From Charina bottae (lineage: Eukaryota > Chordata > Lepidosauria > Squamata > Charinaidae), in contig JALMGJ010000020.1 of NCBI GenBank assembly GCA_023362775.1, positions 5,295,001 through 5,359,000 on the forward strand: DNA of 64,000 bases. Direction: 5' to 3'. This document shows, piece after piece, positions 11,367 through 24,121 of this stretch (its first letter is position 1; every line of letters begins with the position of its first letter). The position numbers and the translations under genes are program-made. Under the pieces are notes generated by a model. That model saw only the letters and a list, made by a program, of their open reading frames with translations. It had not been told where the DNA came from and did no database searches.

Positions 11367-13560
11367 TATGTGTTAATTTTAATTGTGACAAGGGCCTTTC
11401 CCTGTTTTCACCTAACTATGACATAAACATGCCCTGTGACAATTTTCTGCCATTTGCCTTCATCTTGTCCCCAGTCCATGAGTGCCACACTTAAGCCATC
11501 CTTAGCTGTACCACTGTTAAACTGGTATTTCCCCCCTGTTTCTGACCATCTCTAGGGGCAGCTTCAAAGAGTATAAAATTTGTTAGGTGCCATTACCTTG
11601 GAGGAATGTCAGGTAACTTGTGCACAAAGGCGAGAGAGACAAAATACTGTACAGTTTGGCCATGGGGACAGCCAATCTCATGCCAGTTTAGTTCTCTGCC
11701 AACTCAAGAATGGGTGGACAGCTCTGTAAATCAGGAGTAAGGAGAGACTGTTAGCTAATCCAAATACTTCCATCTGCTTCTGTTTTTAAGATCTGACTTC
11801 ATCTACATATTAATATCCTTTATATCCAACAAAAAGCCAAGGTGGTTTTCCATGTAAGATTTAAAGTTCACATCAAAACTCCCATTCTTTCAAACTGATA
11901 GTAGTAACTGTGGTTAAAATTAGTGCCCATTAATTGCTTAATAGTAGTCAAGAAAGGAGAAGGAATTTCCTCTAGATATTTCTAGCTAAAAAACGCACTT
12001 CTTGGACTATTTGTTAAAAAGATGGCTTACAAAAATTAAATAAAGGAAGCAAAGTGTTTGATAGGAATATCATTTTCAAAGAGCAGTTTACACATGTACC
12101 TTTAATATTTTTTCTTTACTAATCTCTAAAAAAATGAACAAAAGTACAAAGATTAATTTCAGTACATTTCAGATACTACAAGAACATGATCGAAATTAAT
12201 AAAGAAATCTCCACGAACCCAATATGTAGATAAGATACAAAATCATAAGGGAAAAAATTGGAATTTCTTGAAAGTCCTCTTCATTGCTTCCTGTAAAAAA
12301 TGAACATATTCAAACATTAGAATGTTTTTTTAAATGCACTGCTACAGGTCAGTTGTAGATTCATCTTCCAGTCCATAATAATTATCTTAACTATTTCCCC
12401 ATGTACAGAGTGTCCATAATTATTGGTAAGTTGATAATTCCATTTAATGAGGATATAACCTTAAAAAAATATGCAGAAAAACTAGGCAGTAGTAGTTGGG
12501 AAATTGTGTTGATGTCCGGCCCAAAAAACAAAAAAGCAGGCTCCAACCATATAAATTAACATTCCCTCAAGAAGGATTGTAACCATTTGTTATTAAATAA
12601 GAATACATATAACTTATATGCAAGTGACAGCGGCATAACAATCTGTTTCTGGTCTTTGGGAATTTTATGTATATTTATTCATAAGATCATTCTCTCCAGA
12701 TTGTTTGTGTGTGTGCGCGCACGTGCACATGTGTGTATGCATTATGCTTATTTTTTAAGCTGAGAACCACATCAGAAAAAGAGGAGAAATATAACATCTA
12801 AACGACCATTTTATTATGATCTACATATTAGCCAGGTCAGTTTGTATGGAATGCACAAATTTAAGAAGGCTTCAGTTACCCTAAATGTCAGAAATAATTG
12901 CAACACAATTCATTGAGAATTTTCTAACTAAATTATATTTTTAAGTATGTAATGTTTCAAAGCACTCTATTTCATTGTCCCCCATCACAGAATCTAGACA
13001 AATGAATTAGTTGAACCATGTAAGAATCTGCAAGCCCCCATTTGAAGCAGACCTCTGTAGGATTGCTCTGAAGGATTCATTTATGTATCCAGACCTTTCT
13101 TGCTGTTCCCTGTCCTTGTTCAAGTAAGTCCTTGTCAGGGCTGACTTGTCTTGTTTATATAAATATACAGCACTGAGAAGAAAAAAAACCAATATAGCTG
13201 CATAATCCATACAACAAGAATCGTATCTGATAGAGAAATATGAGAATAGTTTTGGCTTTAAAAATTAACATTTCATTTAGTTGACATGCTTTGGTGGAGC
13301 ATTGCTATGAGGACAGCAAAGGTTGGTGTGTAATTTTTTGGTTCCTGTGAATGCAGCTTTTATGTATATGGAACTCAATCTTTTTCTCTTGCTGACAACA
13401 GGAGCCAATCTTGTCTTGGGGTTTTCATGATTACAGAAATCATGAAAATCATGCCTACAAACCCCTGCTGAAATGCAAGGTTCTTCTCCAGTTATCAGAC
13501 TTACATATTCCTGAAATGGAAGGATCCATTCAGGGTTTCAACTCCAACCCCCTGTTCTAG
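11367..13560. other. Unannotated intronic sequence with a GT/GC alternating tract
   Basis: The stretch is AT-rich and without recognisable genes. The only structure noted is an alternating purine-pyrimidine run at about 12704-12741 mixing GTGTGTG, GCGCGCAC and ACATGTGTG. Confidence 0.45.
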
Positions 13561-13561
13561 A

Positions 13562-14350
13562 CAGAATTTGATTGATTGATTTATTGATTGATTGATTACT
13601 CAGGCTGATATAGTCACAATCAGTTCTAAACAGTGTATACTCCAATTTGGTAAACAGATTAAAATAATGCAATAACAAATACTGTAATAACATAAAGTCA
13701 CATTAAGCTGTGGAATAGCATACCAAAATCATAATGTCATCAATCACTTACTGCAGAGGAGATGTCACAACTCAAATCAGTCTCCCAAAACTTCCTGAAA
13801 TAGCCAGGTCTTGATGCTTCCCTAAACACCATCAAGATTGATGCTGATCTAATCTGGGGGGCAGGGGGGATACTATTCCAAAGAAGGGAGGAGCAACGGA
13901 AACATAACCCTGATGGTAACTTATACCATCTAAGCCTCTAACTACTTTAGAGTAAGGAATGAAACTTCTAGGCCTTATTGGATGGCAGAGATCACTGGGA
14001 GTAGACAGTCCTGAAGACACTGGGATAAGCAGTACACCCAGGTCCTGAGCCTTGTAGGTCTTTAAATGTGGCAACTAGTACCTTGAATTTCATTTAAAAG
14101 CCAACTGATGGTGTTATCCAGGCAAAATAAAATGTGCCTGTATGTGTTTGGGCTGCTACATTTTAAACTAGATATAACTTCCAGATGGTCTTCAAGGGCA
14201 GCTCCATGTAGAGCATATTGCCATACAGTAGTTCAATCAAAAGGTTGCCAATGCAGTTTAATTGAAGCATTCCTGATAAAACATTTGTCTAGTCTCTCCT
14301 GAAGCACATCTAGTAAAGAGGAACCTATGGCCTTTATAAGTAACTGATAA
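13562..14350 (-). repeat. Eroded L2/CR1-group LINE 3' part
   Basis: After a (TTGA)n run at about 13568-13597, minus-strand similarity to the L2 C-terminal/3' region can be followed by eye. The recurring remnants are the stretch around CTTGATGCTTCCC, the CCAACTGATGG segment and the GAGCATATTGCCATACAGTAG segment, the last of which resembles the GTAGTCTATATGGGAGATG end of better L2 copies. Reading frames are destroyed. The family call rests on these word-level matches. Confidence 0.5.
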
Positions 14351-14639
14351 TTGAATATTATCACAAGGAATCTGCCTTCTTGTCACTTAAACTCATTTAC
14401 ATTACAGGAATGTTGGAATGAATACAGAGGAGTGTAAATAAAGTTCTCAGCCAGTACTGATTAAGGGCTAGTAATATGCAGGTAATTGCAAGATCCAATA
14501 AAATAGGGGGGGAAAAGCTAAAATTAAAAAAAAAAAACAGAGAAGGTACCAGAGAGCAGTAATAATAAGGTGCTTTCACTTTGCCATCTTGCTCCTCCTT
14601 TGTGATGGATTAATAGAAAAGAGATCTTGGCATACTTCT

Positions 14640-14990
14640 GTGTGACATTCTTGCAGGTCACTCCTTGCAGAATCCTATCCTATGTTTCTCAGGGTTAAAC
14701 ATTCCCAACTCCCTCAGTAGGATGTAGTCCCTTGATCATTCTCATGGCCATACTCTCAGTCTGTTCCAGTTCGTCTGACTCCTTCATATGATAGGGTGTG
14801 TAGTTTTCAATCACACAAAATAAAGGAGAATAATTACTTTCCTTGATTTGGAAATTATACTGCTGTTGATGTAGTCTAAAATTGAATTTCCCTTTTTGCA
14901 GCAACATCATCCTGCTAACTTCTAAAGTTTGTAATCAAACATGGTTCCAAGATATTTTTCATGAGTATTATAGCTAAACTACAAACCTGT
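14640..14990 (-). repeat. CR1 LINE 3' region fragment
   Basis: Minus-strand CR1 3' end hallmarks are visible: the blocks around CTTGATCATTCTCATGGCC, ACTTTCCTTGATTTGG and CTGTTGATGTAGTC (complement of the tail of the CR1 ORF2 region). It is strongly mutated. The orientation follows from comparison with the CR1 3' end consensus. Confidence 0.55.
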
Positions 14991-15108
14991 GCAATCAATT
15001 TCTGTTTCCTAAATAAAGAACTTTGCATGTGCCTTTGCAATGTATGGATAAAATTTTTAAAATGTGACTGAATCAGTTTCATGGAAGAATTGACATTTCA
15101 GAAAATAC

Positions 15109-15180
15109 AGTGTGTGTGTGTGTGTGTGTGCATGTATGTGTGTGTGTGTGTGTGTGTATGTGTATATATATATGACGCAT
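15109..15180. repeat. (TG)n-(TA)n microsatellite
   Basis: A run of TG dinucleotides interrupted by CATGTA passes into ATATATAT. It borders the SINE on its left. Confidence 0.95.
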
Positions 15181-15204
15181 GACACATATATATATATGAC
15201 ACAT

Positions 15205-16550
<1,346 letters not shown>

Positions 16551-16670
16551 TTTTAAGCCACCCAGAGTTGCCAAGGAATCAGGCAGCCTCAAAATTAGAA
16601 TAAGTAAATAAAATTAGGACCTTCTGCATGCAAAGCAGAGGCTCTACCCATGAGTTACAGACCTTCCTTT
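16551..16670. repeat. LINE tail plus tRNA-derived SINE fragment
   Basis: A + strand CACCCAGAGTTGCC...(AAAT) segment (to about 16612) resembles an L2-type tail. It is followed by a minus-strand tRNA-like stretch at 16618-16665, GTAACTCATGGGTAGAGCC then TGCTTTGCATGCAGAAGGTC. That second piece looks like the head of a tRNA-derived SINE rather than a tRNA gene. Confidence 0.5.
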
Positions 16671-17282
16671 CATCTTGGAAACTTTGGTGACAGTTGTGCT
16701 GCTACTACAATCTACTTGAGTCTTGCTCTCGTATTTTCTTAAAATGCAGGAGATAACCAATGCTGGACTGTTCTGCAGAATTATCATGAACCACTCAGAT
16801 TTTCAGTCCTGTTTTTGCAACATACATACGTACATATCAGTGATGGGTGTTCTGTGCATGCATTTGCAGAATAACTTTTTACAATTTTTAAACACTTTAA
16901 AGACATGTCTGAATTACATACTGTATGTTATATACTCTGATGTCACCTCTGCCTTTTGATATTGTTTAGACCCACTATTGCATTGTTGCAACTCAACAAA
17001 AGTCTGGGTTTTTGAACTGTTTTTTTAATAAACTTCAATCACTTCCTACCAGGGAATTTTTTTAAAAAAAAGCTTCCTTCTCTATATTGTGTTGGTGATC
17101 ATCAAATCTAAACCTTTATTACAGCCTTTAGGCCAGAGAACACTACAGTAAAAATACATAAACCTATAATTAATAAAACTAAAAAGTAGACATAAAATCA
17201 TTTAAAAGTACAGTACATAAAATAAATTAATAAAGTAACATGAGTACATACCTGCTCTATTGGGCTCCCATTAATTTGCCAT

Positions 17283-17807
17283 TTATACGTACATCCTACT
17301 GTTGTGTCGTGCAAAGACTAACACTTTAGTTTTTTGATAATTTACTACAAGTTGTTCTTTTAGGCAAAAGGAAGCCAATGCCCTCAAGGCCCTTCTCATT
17401 CCCACCTGGGAGACAGACAAAATTACTACATCGTCTGCATATAGCAAGGCTGGAATTGCATGATCTGCTAACATTGGAGAATGATGACTAGAAGATGAGA
17501 GAGCCTGAATTATTGAATTGATGTACAAATTAAAAAGTAAGGAGGCTAGAATGTACCCTTGCCTTACCCCTCTTTTGGTGGAAACAGCTCCAGAAAGATG
17601 CCCCCAGGGGTAGCATCTTTCTCTCAATGAGATGTAAGAATAAAGATTCTGGAGAAGAAGGAGCCATCTTTTATCCATTGAGGATCCCTGTGGTTTTTCC
17701 CATAGCCTCTCCCTTGGAATCAGATCAAAAGCTGATTTGAAATCCACAAAGTCTGCAAAAAGGGTGCCTTTGGGCGGTAAGGTGTATTTTTCAGCTAAGT
17801 GGTGCAT
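17283..17807 (-). pseudogene. R4-like LINE reverse transcriptase palm
   Basis: A 174-codon open stretch carries motif A FVDFKSAFDLIPRERLW, motif B STKRGVRQGYILASLLFNLY and motif C ALLYADDVVILS, followed by VNYQKTKVLVF. It is the palm of a LINE RT with all three catalytic aspartates. The N-terminal RT parts lie further right in other frames (17822-18158), so the gene is broken by frameshifts. Confidence 0.82.
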
Positions 17808-18856
17808 GGCCAGACAGTGGTCTAAGGTTGAATGGTCCCCTCTAAATCCCTCCTGTCCCTCAGCAAGAATATTTTCACTTTGGAAATAGGGTTAAGTCTG
17901 TTTCCTGTATTCCTATAAAGAGGGATAACTATGGTCTCATTCCACTCAGATGGAAAATGTGCTGTGCTGTTAATATAGGTAAAGAGAGCAGCCAGCACTT
18001 GGGGCCCACCCATTTTTATATTCTTTTAACAACTCTGGAGGGATAAAATCACCTCCAGGAGCTTTCCCAGATTTCAGTTGTGCGATGAGATCCGTAGCCT
18101 TGGCTACAGACACAGGAGGCCATTCAGGAGGAGTCACCACTGGATGGGGAATCACCACTGGATTATTTGATAGTTCTGGGTTGAAAAGGTTCTGAAAGTA
18201 ATTCTCCCAAATATCTACAGTATTTGGCAGATGGAACCCTTAGGAGAGCAGGTAATTAGGTGCCAGAACCAAGCAGAGTTCTTAAGCTTAGCTGCGGCAA
18301 TTAATCTCCCCCAGTCCTCATTCCACACTTGTTCTTTCTTAGACTTTATAAGTGCTTTGTAGAACTTCTTATGCTCTCTAAGTGATTGAAAGGAACCTAA
18401 TGAGTAGTCAGATTGAAAAGTATATACTGCAGTAAGAAGGGCCTGTTTTGCTTTATAACAATCTGCATCAAACCAATCTGCATCATATAAAAGGGGCTAG
18501 AACAAATAGATGGTACTCTAGATAGTGGGGCCTGAAGAGTATGGATAGTAGATTGATAATGTGGTAATACCTATTCTGAGGAGTCTGCTAAACAAATTTG
18601 AGAGCAGAATTGAAGGAGGGGTTCTGAATTGAACAGAGAAGACCAGGGGTTTTTGCCAATCTGGAAGATTATTTATTCCGAATACTGTATGTCTTGTTAT
18701 TGTGGCCTCAAGGGACAGGGAGCTACAACTAAGAACTAGTAGCTACTTTAGGATTCAGCCAGCAGATTAATGGGAAATGGTCACTATCCGGGTGATTTCC
18801 AACATAGAAATAGATTACTAAATGAGCATAAGTACCTGGAACCATAATAAAATCGA

Positions 18857-19288
18857 TGTGATGTTTCCAGTTCTTAAGTTCCCAATTCAAAACTCCTCAG
18901 TACAATCCATTTAGGAAATAGAAGAAGTTTATTAGGACAAGTAACATGAAACAGAGTCAAAGCTCAGAATGGCATTTTTCCCACCTAAGCAGTTGAAAAA
19001 GCTCTTTCTTCCCCCTCTGTGCCAGCCCCCTGCTGATAATGTTCTTGCTTGTACATTTCCACTCACGCTTGCACCCCCTCCCACCTTGCTCTCATCTGCC
19101 AGACATTCCCAACTGGCATCTACTGAAATGACCTTGGTGCGGCTCGCCGCCATAAACAATCTTCAACCGTTGTAGCTGGTATGCAGTCCTCCTCCTCCTC
19201 TTTCCCAGAGCTGCGGTGGCTGACATGGATTTAGCTAATCTACAATGTATAACTCATGGCATGATTCGCACTGGTGCAGGTCATGACA
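18857..19288 (-). repeat. 3' LTR of the Gypsy element
   Basis: It matches the right-hand repeat over 19124-19288 apart from point changes and a missing stretch of about 15 bp. The right-hand partner lacks the rest. It has TG...CA ends and a polyadenylation signal in element sense. Confidence 0.82.
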
Positions 19289-19444
19289 TTCTGCCTCCCC
19301 AAAGAAAGAAACTTCCCCCCAGGTAAAAGGAAAGGCTTTCCCCAGAAAGAAAGATAGTGGACCAACCAATAGAATACAAAACAGTTGAATGCAAACAATG
19401 CAATGCAAATTGAAACAAGCAAACATTTAGGTCAATTGAGTCAA

Positions 19445-20182
19445 TCACTTTGGTTTATCAGGAAAACAATGAAACAGAGTGGTGAGATCAGGTGCGCTAA
19501 CATCTCGACTGACCACCCATTCATTGTAACTTTTAGGAAAATGTTTCCATTGAGTCAGGTACTGTAGTTGGCCTCTTTGCCATCTGGAGTCCAGGATTGC
19601 TTGTACTTCGAAGTGCTGCTTCCTATCAATCATTATAGGAGGTGAGGGAGGTTGTTCTGGATGCCAGGACTCTGCGGTCTTGACTGGCTTTAGCAAGCTG
19701 CAATGGAAAATGGGATGAATTCTTCTCATGTTCTTTGGCAATTGCAATTGTACAGTCACTGGATTAATTATTTTGATAATCGGGAAAGGACCTATGAATT
19801 TAGGACCCAGTTTCTTAGAGGGTTGAGTGGATTTTAAAAACTTGGTTGACAAGAACACTTTCTCTCCCAGCTTCATTGGCCACTCAGGAGATCTCTTACG
19901 ATCAACAAATTTCTTGTAAGTGTCTTTTGCCTCCTGTAACGTCTTTTATATCACTGGCCAGCTGTCTGCTAATTGTTTTATCCATGCATCTGCTAAGTTT
20001 ACATCTGGCTGATTTTGAGGCAGTTCTGGGATGGCTACGAACTCTTGCCCATTAGCTACTTGAAATGGAGAGAACCCAGTGCTTTGGTGGACTGCATTGT
20101 TATATGTCACTTCGGCAAAAGGAAGCAAATCAGCCCAATCATTCTGTTGATAACTGATAAAACATCTCAAGTATTGTTCCAA
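19445..20182 (-). pseudogene. Gypsy integrase C-terminal half with chromodomain
   Basis: Reading right to left, the integrase core end (PFAEVTYNNAVHQSTGFSPF) runs to a TAA near 19950. It continues in the same sense as the post-core linker (LGEKVFLSTKFL, KLGPKFIGPFPI, IHPIFHCSLLKP) and a chromodomain-like end (AILDSRWQRGQLQYLTQWKH...WVVSRDV). The chromodomain identifies a chromovirus, where it guides integration. Upstream integrase codons continue to about 20413 and include a TGA near 20340, then fuse with the 5' LTR at a deletion junction. Confidence 0.83.
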
Positions 20183-20403
20183 TACTGAGTTCAGCTGTTC
20201 AGTCCCCCCATCTGTCTCCGGGTGATGGGCAGAGCTTAATCCTTGCTCCGCCCCAATTAGTTTGAGGAACGCTTTCCAAAACTTAGAGGTAAACTGGACC
20301 CCTCGATCGCTAATTACTTTTTCTGGGGCTCTGTGTAATCAATAGACATGTTGTATGAACATCTTGGCTAACTGACCAGCAGTTGGTAACTGAGTACACG
20401 GAA

Positions 20404-20583
20404 TGAAATGAGCTTGGTGCAGCTCGCCACCATAAACAATCTTCAACCGTTGTAGCTGGTATGCAGTCCTCCTCCTCCTCTTTCCCAGAGCCGCGGTGGC
20501 TGACACAGATCTTGCTGCCATCCCCAAAGCTAATCTACAGTGTATAATTCATGGCATGATTCGCACTGGTGCGGGTCATGACA
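20404..20583 (-). repeat. 5' LTR remnant of the Gypsy element
   Basis: It is the partner of 19124-19288. It ends (element start) at TGTCATGACC and is cut at the shared octamer TGAAATGA (20404-20411), where integrase sequence begins. Confidence 0.82.
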
Positions 20584-20690
20584 TTCGACCACGCTTGTTC
20601 CTTTGGAGCCCCAGAAGGTTAGTTTCCCATTTAAGTCTCCCCTAGCAGAGCAATTTAGTATTATCAAATCCAGACTACCTATATGTAAGT

Positions 20691-22965
20691 CAATTGATTT
20701 TCTGGATTGTTTTGAAAAATTGATAAGAATTGGATTGATTTTTCAAAACCAAATTTTTCAAATTCAAATTTGACCAGGGCTGTTTTCTACACTTCTACAA
20801 AAGACTAACTTGTTTTCCTAAAGGGAGAGGAAGTGCACTCTTGTACCATATTTATTGGAGGACAACATTACATCACTGGTGTATCAGAAGGTATATGCAA
20901 AATTGTATGTTTAGTGAGAGAACAATAGAAGATGGGGAAAGTGCAAGAGGCAGTGCCACATAATACATAAAAAATATTAGTTTCAGCTAATGGACATATT
21001 GGATTTCCAAAAACAACTAAGTGGTTTAGCGCACACATCCCACTGCAAATCAGTGAAATGTGTGACCTTAACTTACTTTCAATATTTTGATGATCTTGCT
21101 GTAAGAGCTTGACTTCCCAATTTCAGCTCCTTCTGATTTCCCAATCAATAGCTAATGTTGAGACAACTCTATCAAAATTAGGTAGAATCTCTAGGATAGT
21201 AAATAAGAGTAATCCTCTTTAGATTCTCTGGATCTTGTGACTATTTTCACTGAAAAGCTAGATGACATACACACTGCATATACATATTGCATCTTTATGC
21301 TTGGAATTCCAATTAGATTAAATAAAATCTCACAGAGAACAACAAAGTGCCCATTTTATTTATATCATGTGTGTGAAGAGTTTATTCAGGATCAGATCTG
21401 GAATACTAGAAATTATCTGACCTGCTCTGAATCACTCAAGAATAATCTGATCTACTTCAATCTTTGCATCAAGAAAAAGATACAAGACAGCTATAGTGTG
21501 TGTGTGCGTGTGAGCGTGCATGCCTAATTTAAATATTTTTCCCCATAGTCTCAGGTGAGGAAAATGCAAATTGCTTCTTTTGGAATGGGATACAAAGAAG
21601 CTATATTATTATGAGCAGATGAGATGCTCCAAAATTTCTAGAAATTATACTATTTTTTTAAAAAAAAATTAAATAAATAACTGCTTTGCTTGGGGACAGT
21701 AGCCTCTGTTAAGATGAGCGTCCTTGGACATTTTCAGAAAGAGAGCTTGCGTAGTCTTGTGCAAAGGAGAAGAGTAGTAATAAGGAATGAAAATGTCAGT
21801 TCCTGAAAACACCAGAGCTAGTTGTTAAGGGCTAAGTCCAGAAGACAGAAGTTTAAAAGATGAGTTTGTTGGCATTTGTGATAAAACAAATCAGATGAAC
21901 GAGGCAGGTCACCCAGTTGGGCAGGATGAGAGACTAGGTTGAGAATGAGGTGGGCTGAAAGGTAAAACTAAGGATTTTTCTCAACCCTCAATAAGGCCTC
22001 ACTCCTCAGGTGCTGTGACTGGGCTGGGGGTCAGTTCTGCTCTGATCCCCTGGAGCTGCAGAGGCCTGCTGCACCCTTTGGTAGGAAACATGCAGAAAAG
22101 GTGAAAGGCTGGACGCTTACTTACAGCCTGTTCTATTTGAGATAATGGTTTGTGATCCCTGTCAGTCAACTCTGAATATAACAGCAATATCCTGCTTCAA
22201 ACTGACTAACAGAAAATGAACAGTGATTAGTTCCATTTCTTAAAGTCGGTTTTTACCTAGTGTATCATTTCTAATGCAACTCTAAGTGGCAAAAGTATTT
22301 ACCGAGAAAGTGACTGGCAGAATAGTAGATTGTGAACAGATTTTTATTGCAGTTAGGCTAAATTATATTCTTTTATAAACTGCATTCAATTAACATTTTA
22401 ATGTGTGCTTTTCTTGGGAATAGAGAGAAGTGTTTCTGTAGGCAGGTGGTCCCTCCATTGACCCAACCAGGTGCCAGCATTCACTGCCAATCAGAGAAAC
22501 TGTTTTTTCATGAGACAAAGTATCTTACAACACCTTATTTTATAGGGAAAATTCCTCCATAATGTTTTAGCAACTGTGTTTTCTTGGCTGGAAGTGTATC
22601 AAGTCAGGCCTGAGTAGGGAATGAATATGCCCCCTCAAGTTGTTAACAACTTTAAAATAGCCACTTATTTGTGTTTCCTGCAATTAAGGAAAAAGAATTG
22701 GAACTATAATTTACTTTAAAGAAATAGCAGTTGAAAGTGGGGAAGGAAGAAAATAATGATGTCAATATTTGGTGTAGTGTCTTTTTTTTTTAAAAAAAAT
22801 TAAAACTTTTGTTTTTTCCCCTAAGTGCTAAAACTGTGGGGAAAATAAGAGGGAGACTAACAATATTCAAGGGGTTTAACCATGAAATTTTCTGGTTCTA
22901 AGAAAACATCATAGGGAAGGAACAGCAGGAAAAGGTGAAAATAATTCCCACTCCTTCAAAGTGCC
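20691..22965. other. Unannotated intronic sequence
   Basis: AT-rich, with no recognisable gene or transposon. A short GT-rich tract lies near 21498-21520. Remaining open frames are short and featureless. Confidence 0.45.
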
Positions 22966-22966
22966 A

Positions 22967-22999
<33 letters not shown>

Positions 23000-23025
23000 T
23001 ATTATTATTATTATTATTATTATTT
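22967..23025. repeat. (AAT)n(ATT)n palindromic microsatellite
   Basis: Eleven AAT units pass directly into about eight ATT units, so the whole 59-bp run can fold on itself. It produces a chance poly-isoleucine frame on the minus strand. Confidence 0.95.
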
Positions 23026-23557
23026 CAGCATTTGAAACATAGCCTATGGTTTCAAGTTTGCCAGGGCAAAAACTCTTTGCCATGATTTTCTGAAATCTAA
23101 CCTATAAATCCAGTAGATTCACCTCTAATTTATTCAGGCTGAGATATGGATTACAAATCAGTTCTTAAGCTGTGTAGCTGTTGCACATGATCACCACTGG
23201 CCCTGCTGGCTGGACTTGAAGGGAGATATAGTTTATTAACATCTGGAGGACCACGGGTTCCCAATCCTTGTTGTAATCTCTTATTATGAAGTACATATAA
23301 CTGCCAATAAAGCAGTATATTCTGTTTCTCTTCTCTTTGGTATACATTACAATAAAACCTGTGTTTCGACAGCATCCCAACTGGTTTTTCTTGGCCCCTT
23401 TAAAGGCAGCAGCCATTGAAATAGTGCAAAGACAGAGAAATGAAATACCCAGTGCTTTAACCCATTGGGGAATTCATCCTGGTAATGGTGTGATCAAGAG
23501 TGTTTGGCTTCTCTAAAAGTCTTTGACTCATTCCTTGTAGAGTTAATTCACTTTAGA
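23026..23557. repeat. Possible eroded L2-type remnant
   Basis: Around 23130-23420 the sequence begins with ATTTATTCAGGCTGAGATATGG-type words like those at 13590 (CAGGCTGATATAG), suggesting a decayed copy of the same repeat. The similarity is short and I would not push it further. Confidence 0.25.
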
Positions 23558-23559
23558 TA

Positions 23560-23847
23560 CAGGTAGTCCTCGCTTAATGACCACAATTAGGACCAGCAAC
23601 TCCATCACTAAGTGATGCAGTCGTTAAGCGTATAATCACGTGACCGTGACTTACGATTTTACTGCCAGCTTCTCTATTGACTCTGTTTGTCAGAAGCCGG
23701 CTGTGAAGCGTGCAAATGGCGATCACGTGACTGCAGGGACAGCACGAAGGTGGTAAGTGTGAGGACCGGTCATAAAGTTGCTTTTTCAGTGCTGTCGTAA
23801 CTTTGAACATTCACTAAACAGGGAAGTTGTTATGCAAGGACTACCCA
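23560..23847. mobile_element. pogo/Tigger-like MITE
   Basis: The 288-bp element starts CAGGTAGTCCTCGCTTAATG and ends with the near inverse GTTATGCAAGGACTACC. It is flanked by TA on both sides (23558-23559, 23848-23849). Interior words such as CGATCACGTGAC and CAGTGCTGTCGTAACTT are typical of a MITE abundant in squamate genomes. It has no coding capacity. A mariner/pogo superfamily placement rests on the TA target and the CAGGTAGTCC terminus. Confidence 0.78.
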
Positions 23848-24121
23848 TAGTACTTCTTAAGAGGAAAAACATTAGGACTGTTTCCTTTCCTACAACACGG
23901 TGAATAGAAGTAAAAGGGTAGACAAATAACTTCTCTATGTTTCCATGAATGAATAGATTGCTTTGCTAAAACAGATCTTCAGAGATCTTGTCTGAAATTT
24001 ATTAAGAGAAATAAAAAATACAAGGAAAGACCATACCCCGAAATAAACTATGGCTGACTATGCTGATAAATTTCTTAAATAAATGAAAGTTAAATGCCCC
24101 TTCTGCCATTCACTTAACAAA

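Larger units (their letters stand above)
18857..20583 (-). mobile_element. Ty3/Gypsy chromovirus, internally deleted
   Basis: LTR retrotransposon on the minus strand. The 3' LTR (18857-19288) begins TGTCATGACC and ends CATCACA in element sense, with AATAAA at 18933-18928. A polypurine tract, GGGGAGGCAGAA, abuts it at 19300-19289. Internal sequence encodes the second half of an integrase and a C-terminal chromodomain. The 5' LTR is reduced to 20404-20583. gag, protease, RT, RNase H and the first part of integrase are gone. Flanking pentamers are ATCGA (18852-18856) and TTCGA (20584-20588), a TSD with one change. It sits inside the R4-like LINE. Confidence 0.87.
17098..20690 (-). mobile_element. 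R4/Dong-like LINE, interrupted by a Gypsy element
   Basis: Minus-strand LINE. From right to left: the end of an endonuclease (GDLNG, TSVVDFIMVPGT..., NHPDSDHFPL) at about 20640-20584 and then 18856-18770; a linker; the RT fingers (AKATDLIAQLKSGKAPGGD at about 18100, FPSEWNETIVIPLYR at about 17940); and the RT palm at 17283-17807. The 3'UTR ends with AGGCTGTAATAAAGGTTTAG near 17105. The endonuclease frame is cut between VV(D) and (D)FI by the nested Gypsy element at 18857-20583. The 5' end is truncated near 20690. R4/Dong affinity is my best reading of the RT; stops and shifts are present. Confidence 0.72.

Noticed and set aside
22898..23083. Poly-isoleucine frame
   Set aside because: Translation of the (AAT)n(ATT)n repeat.
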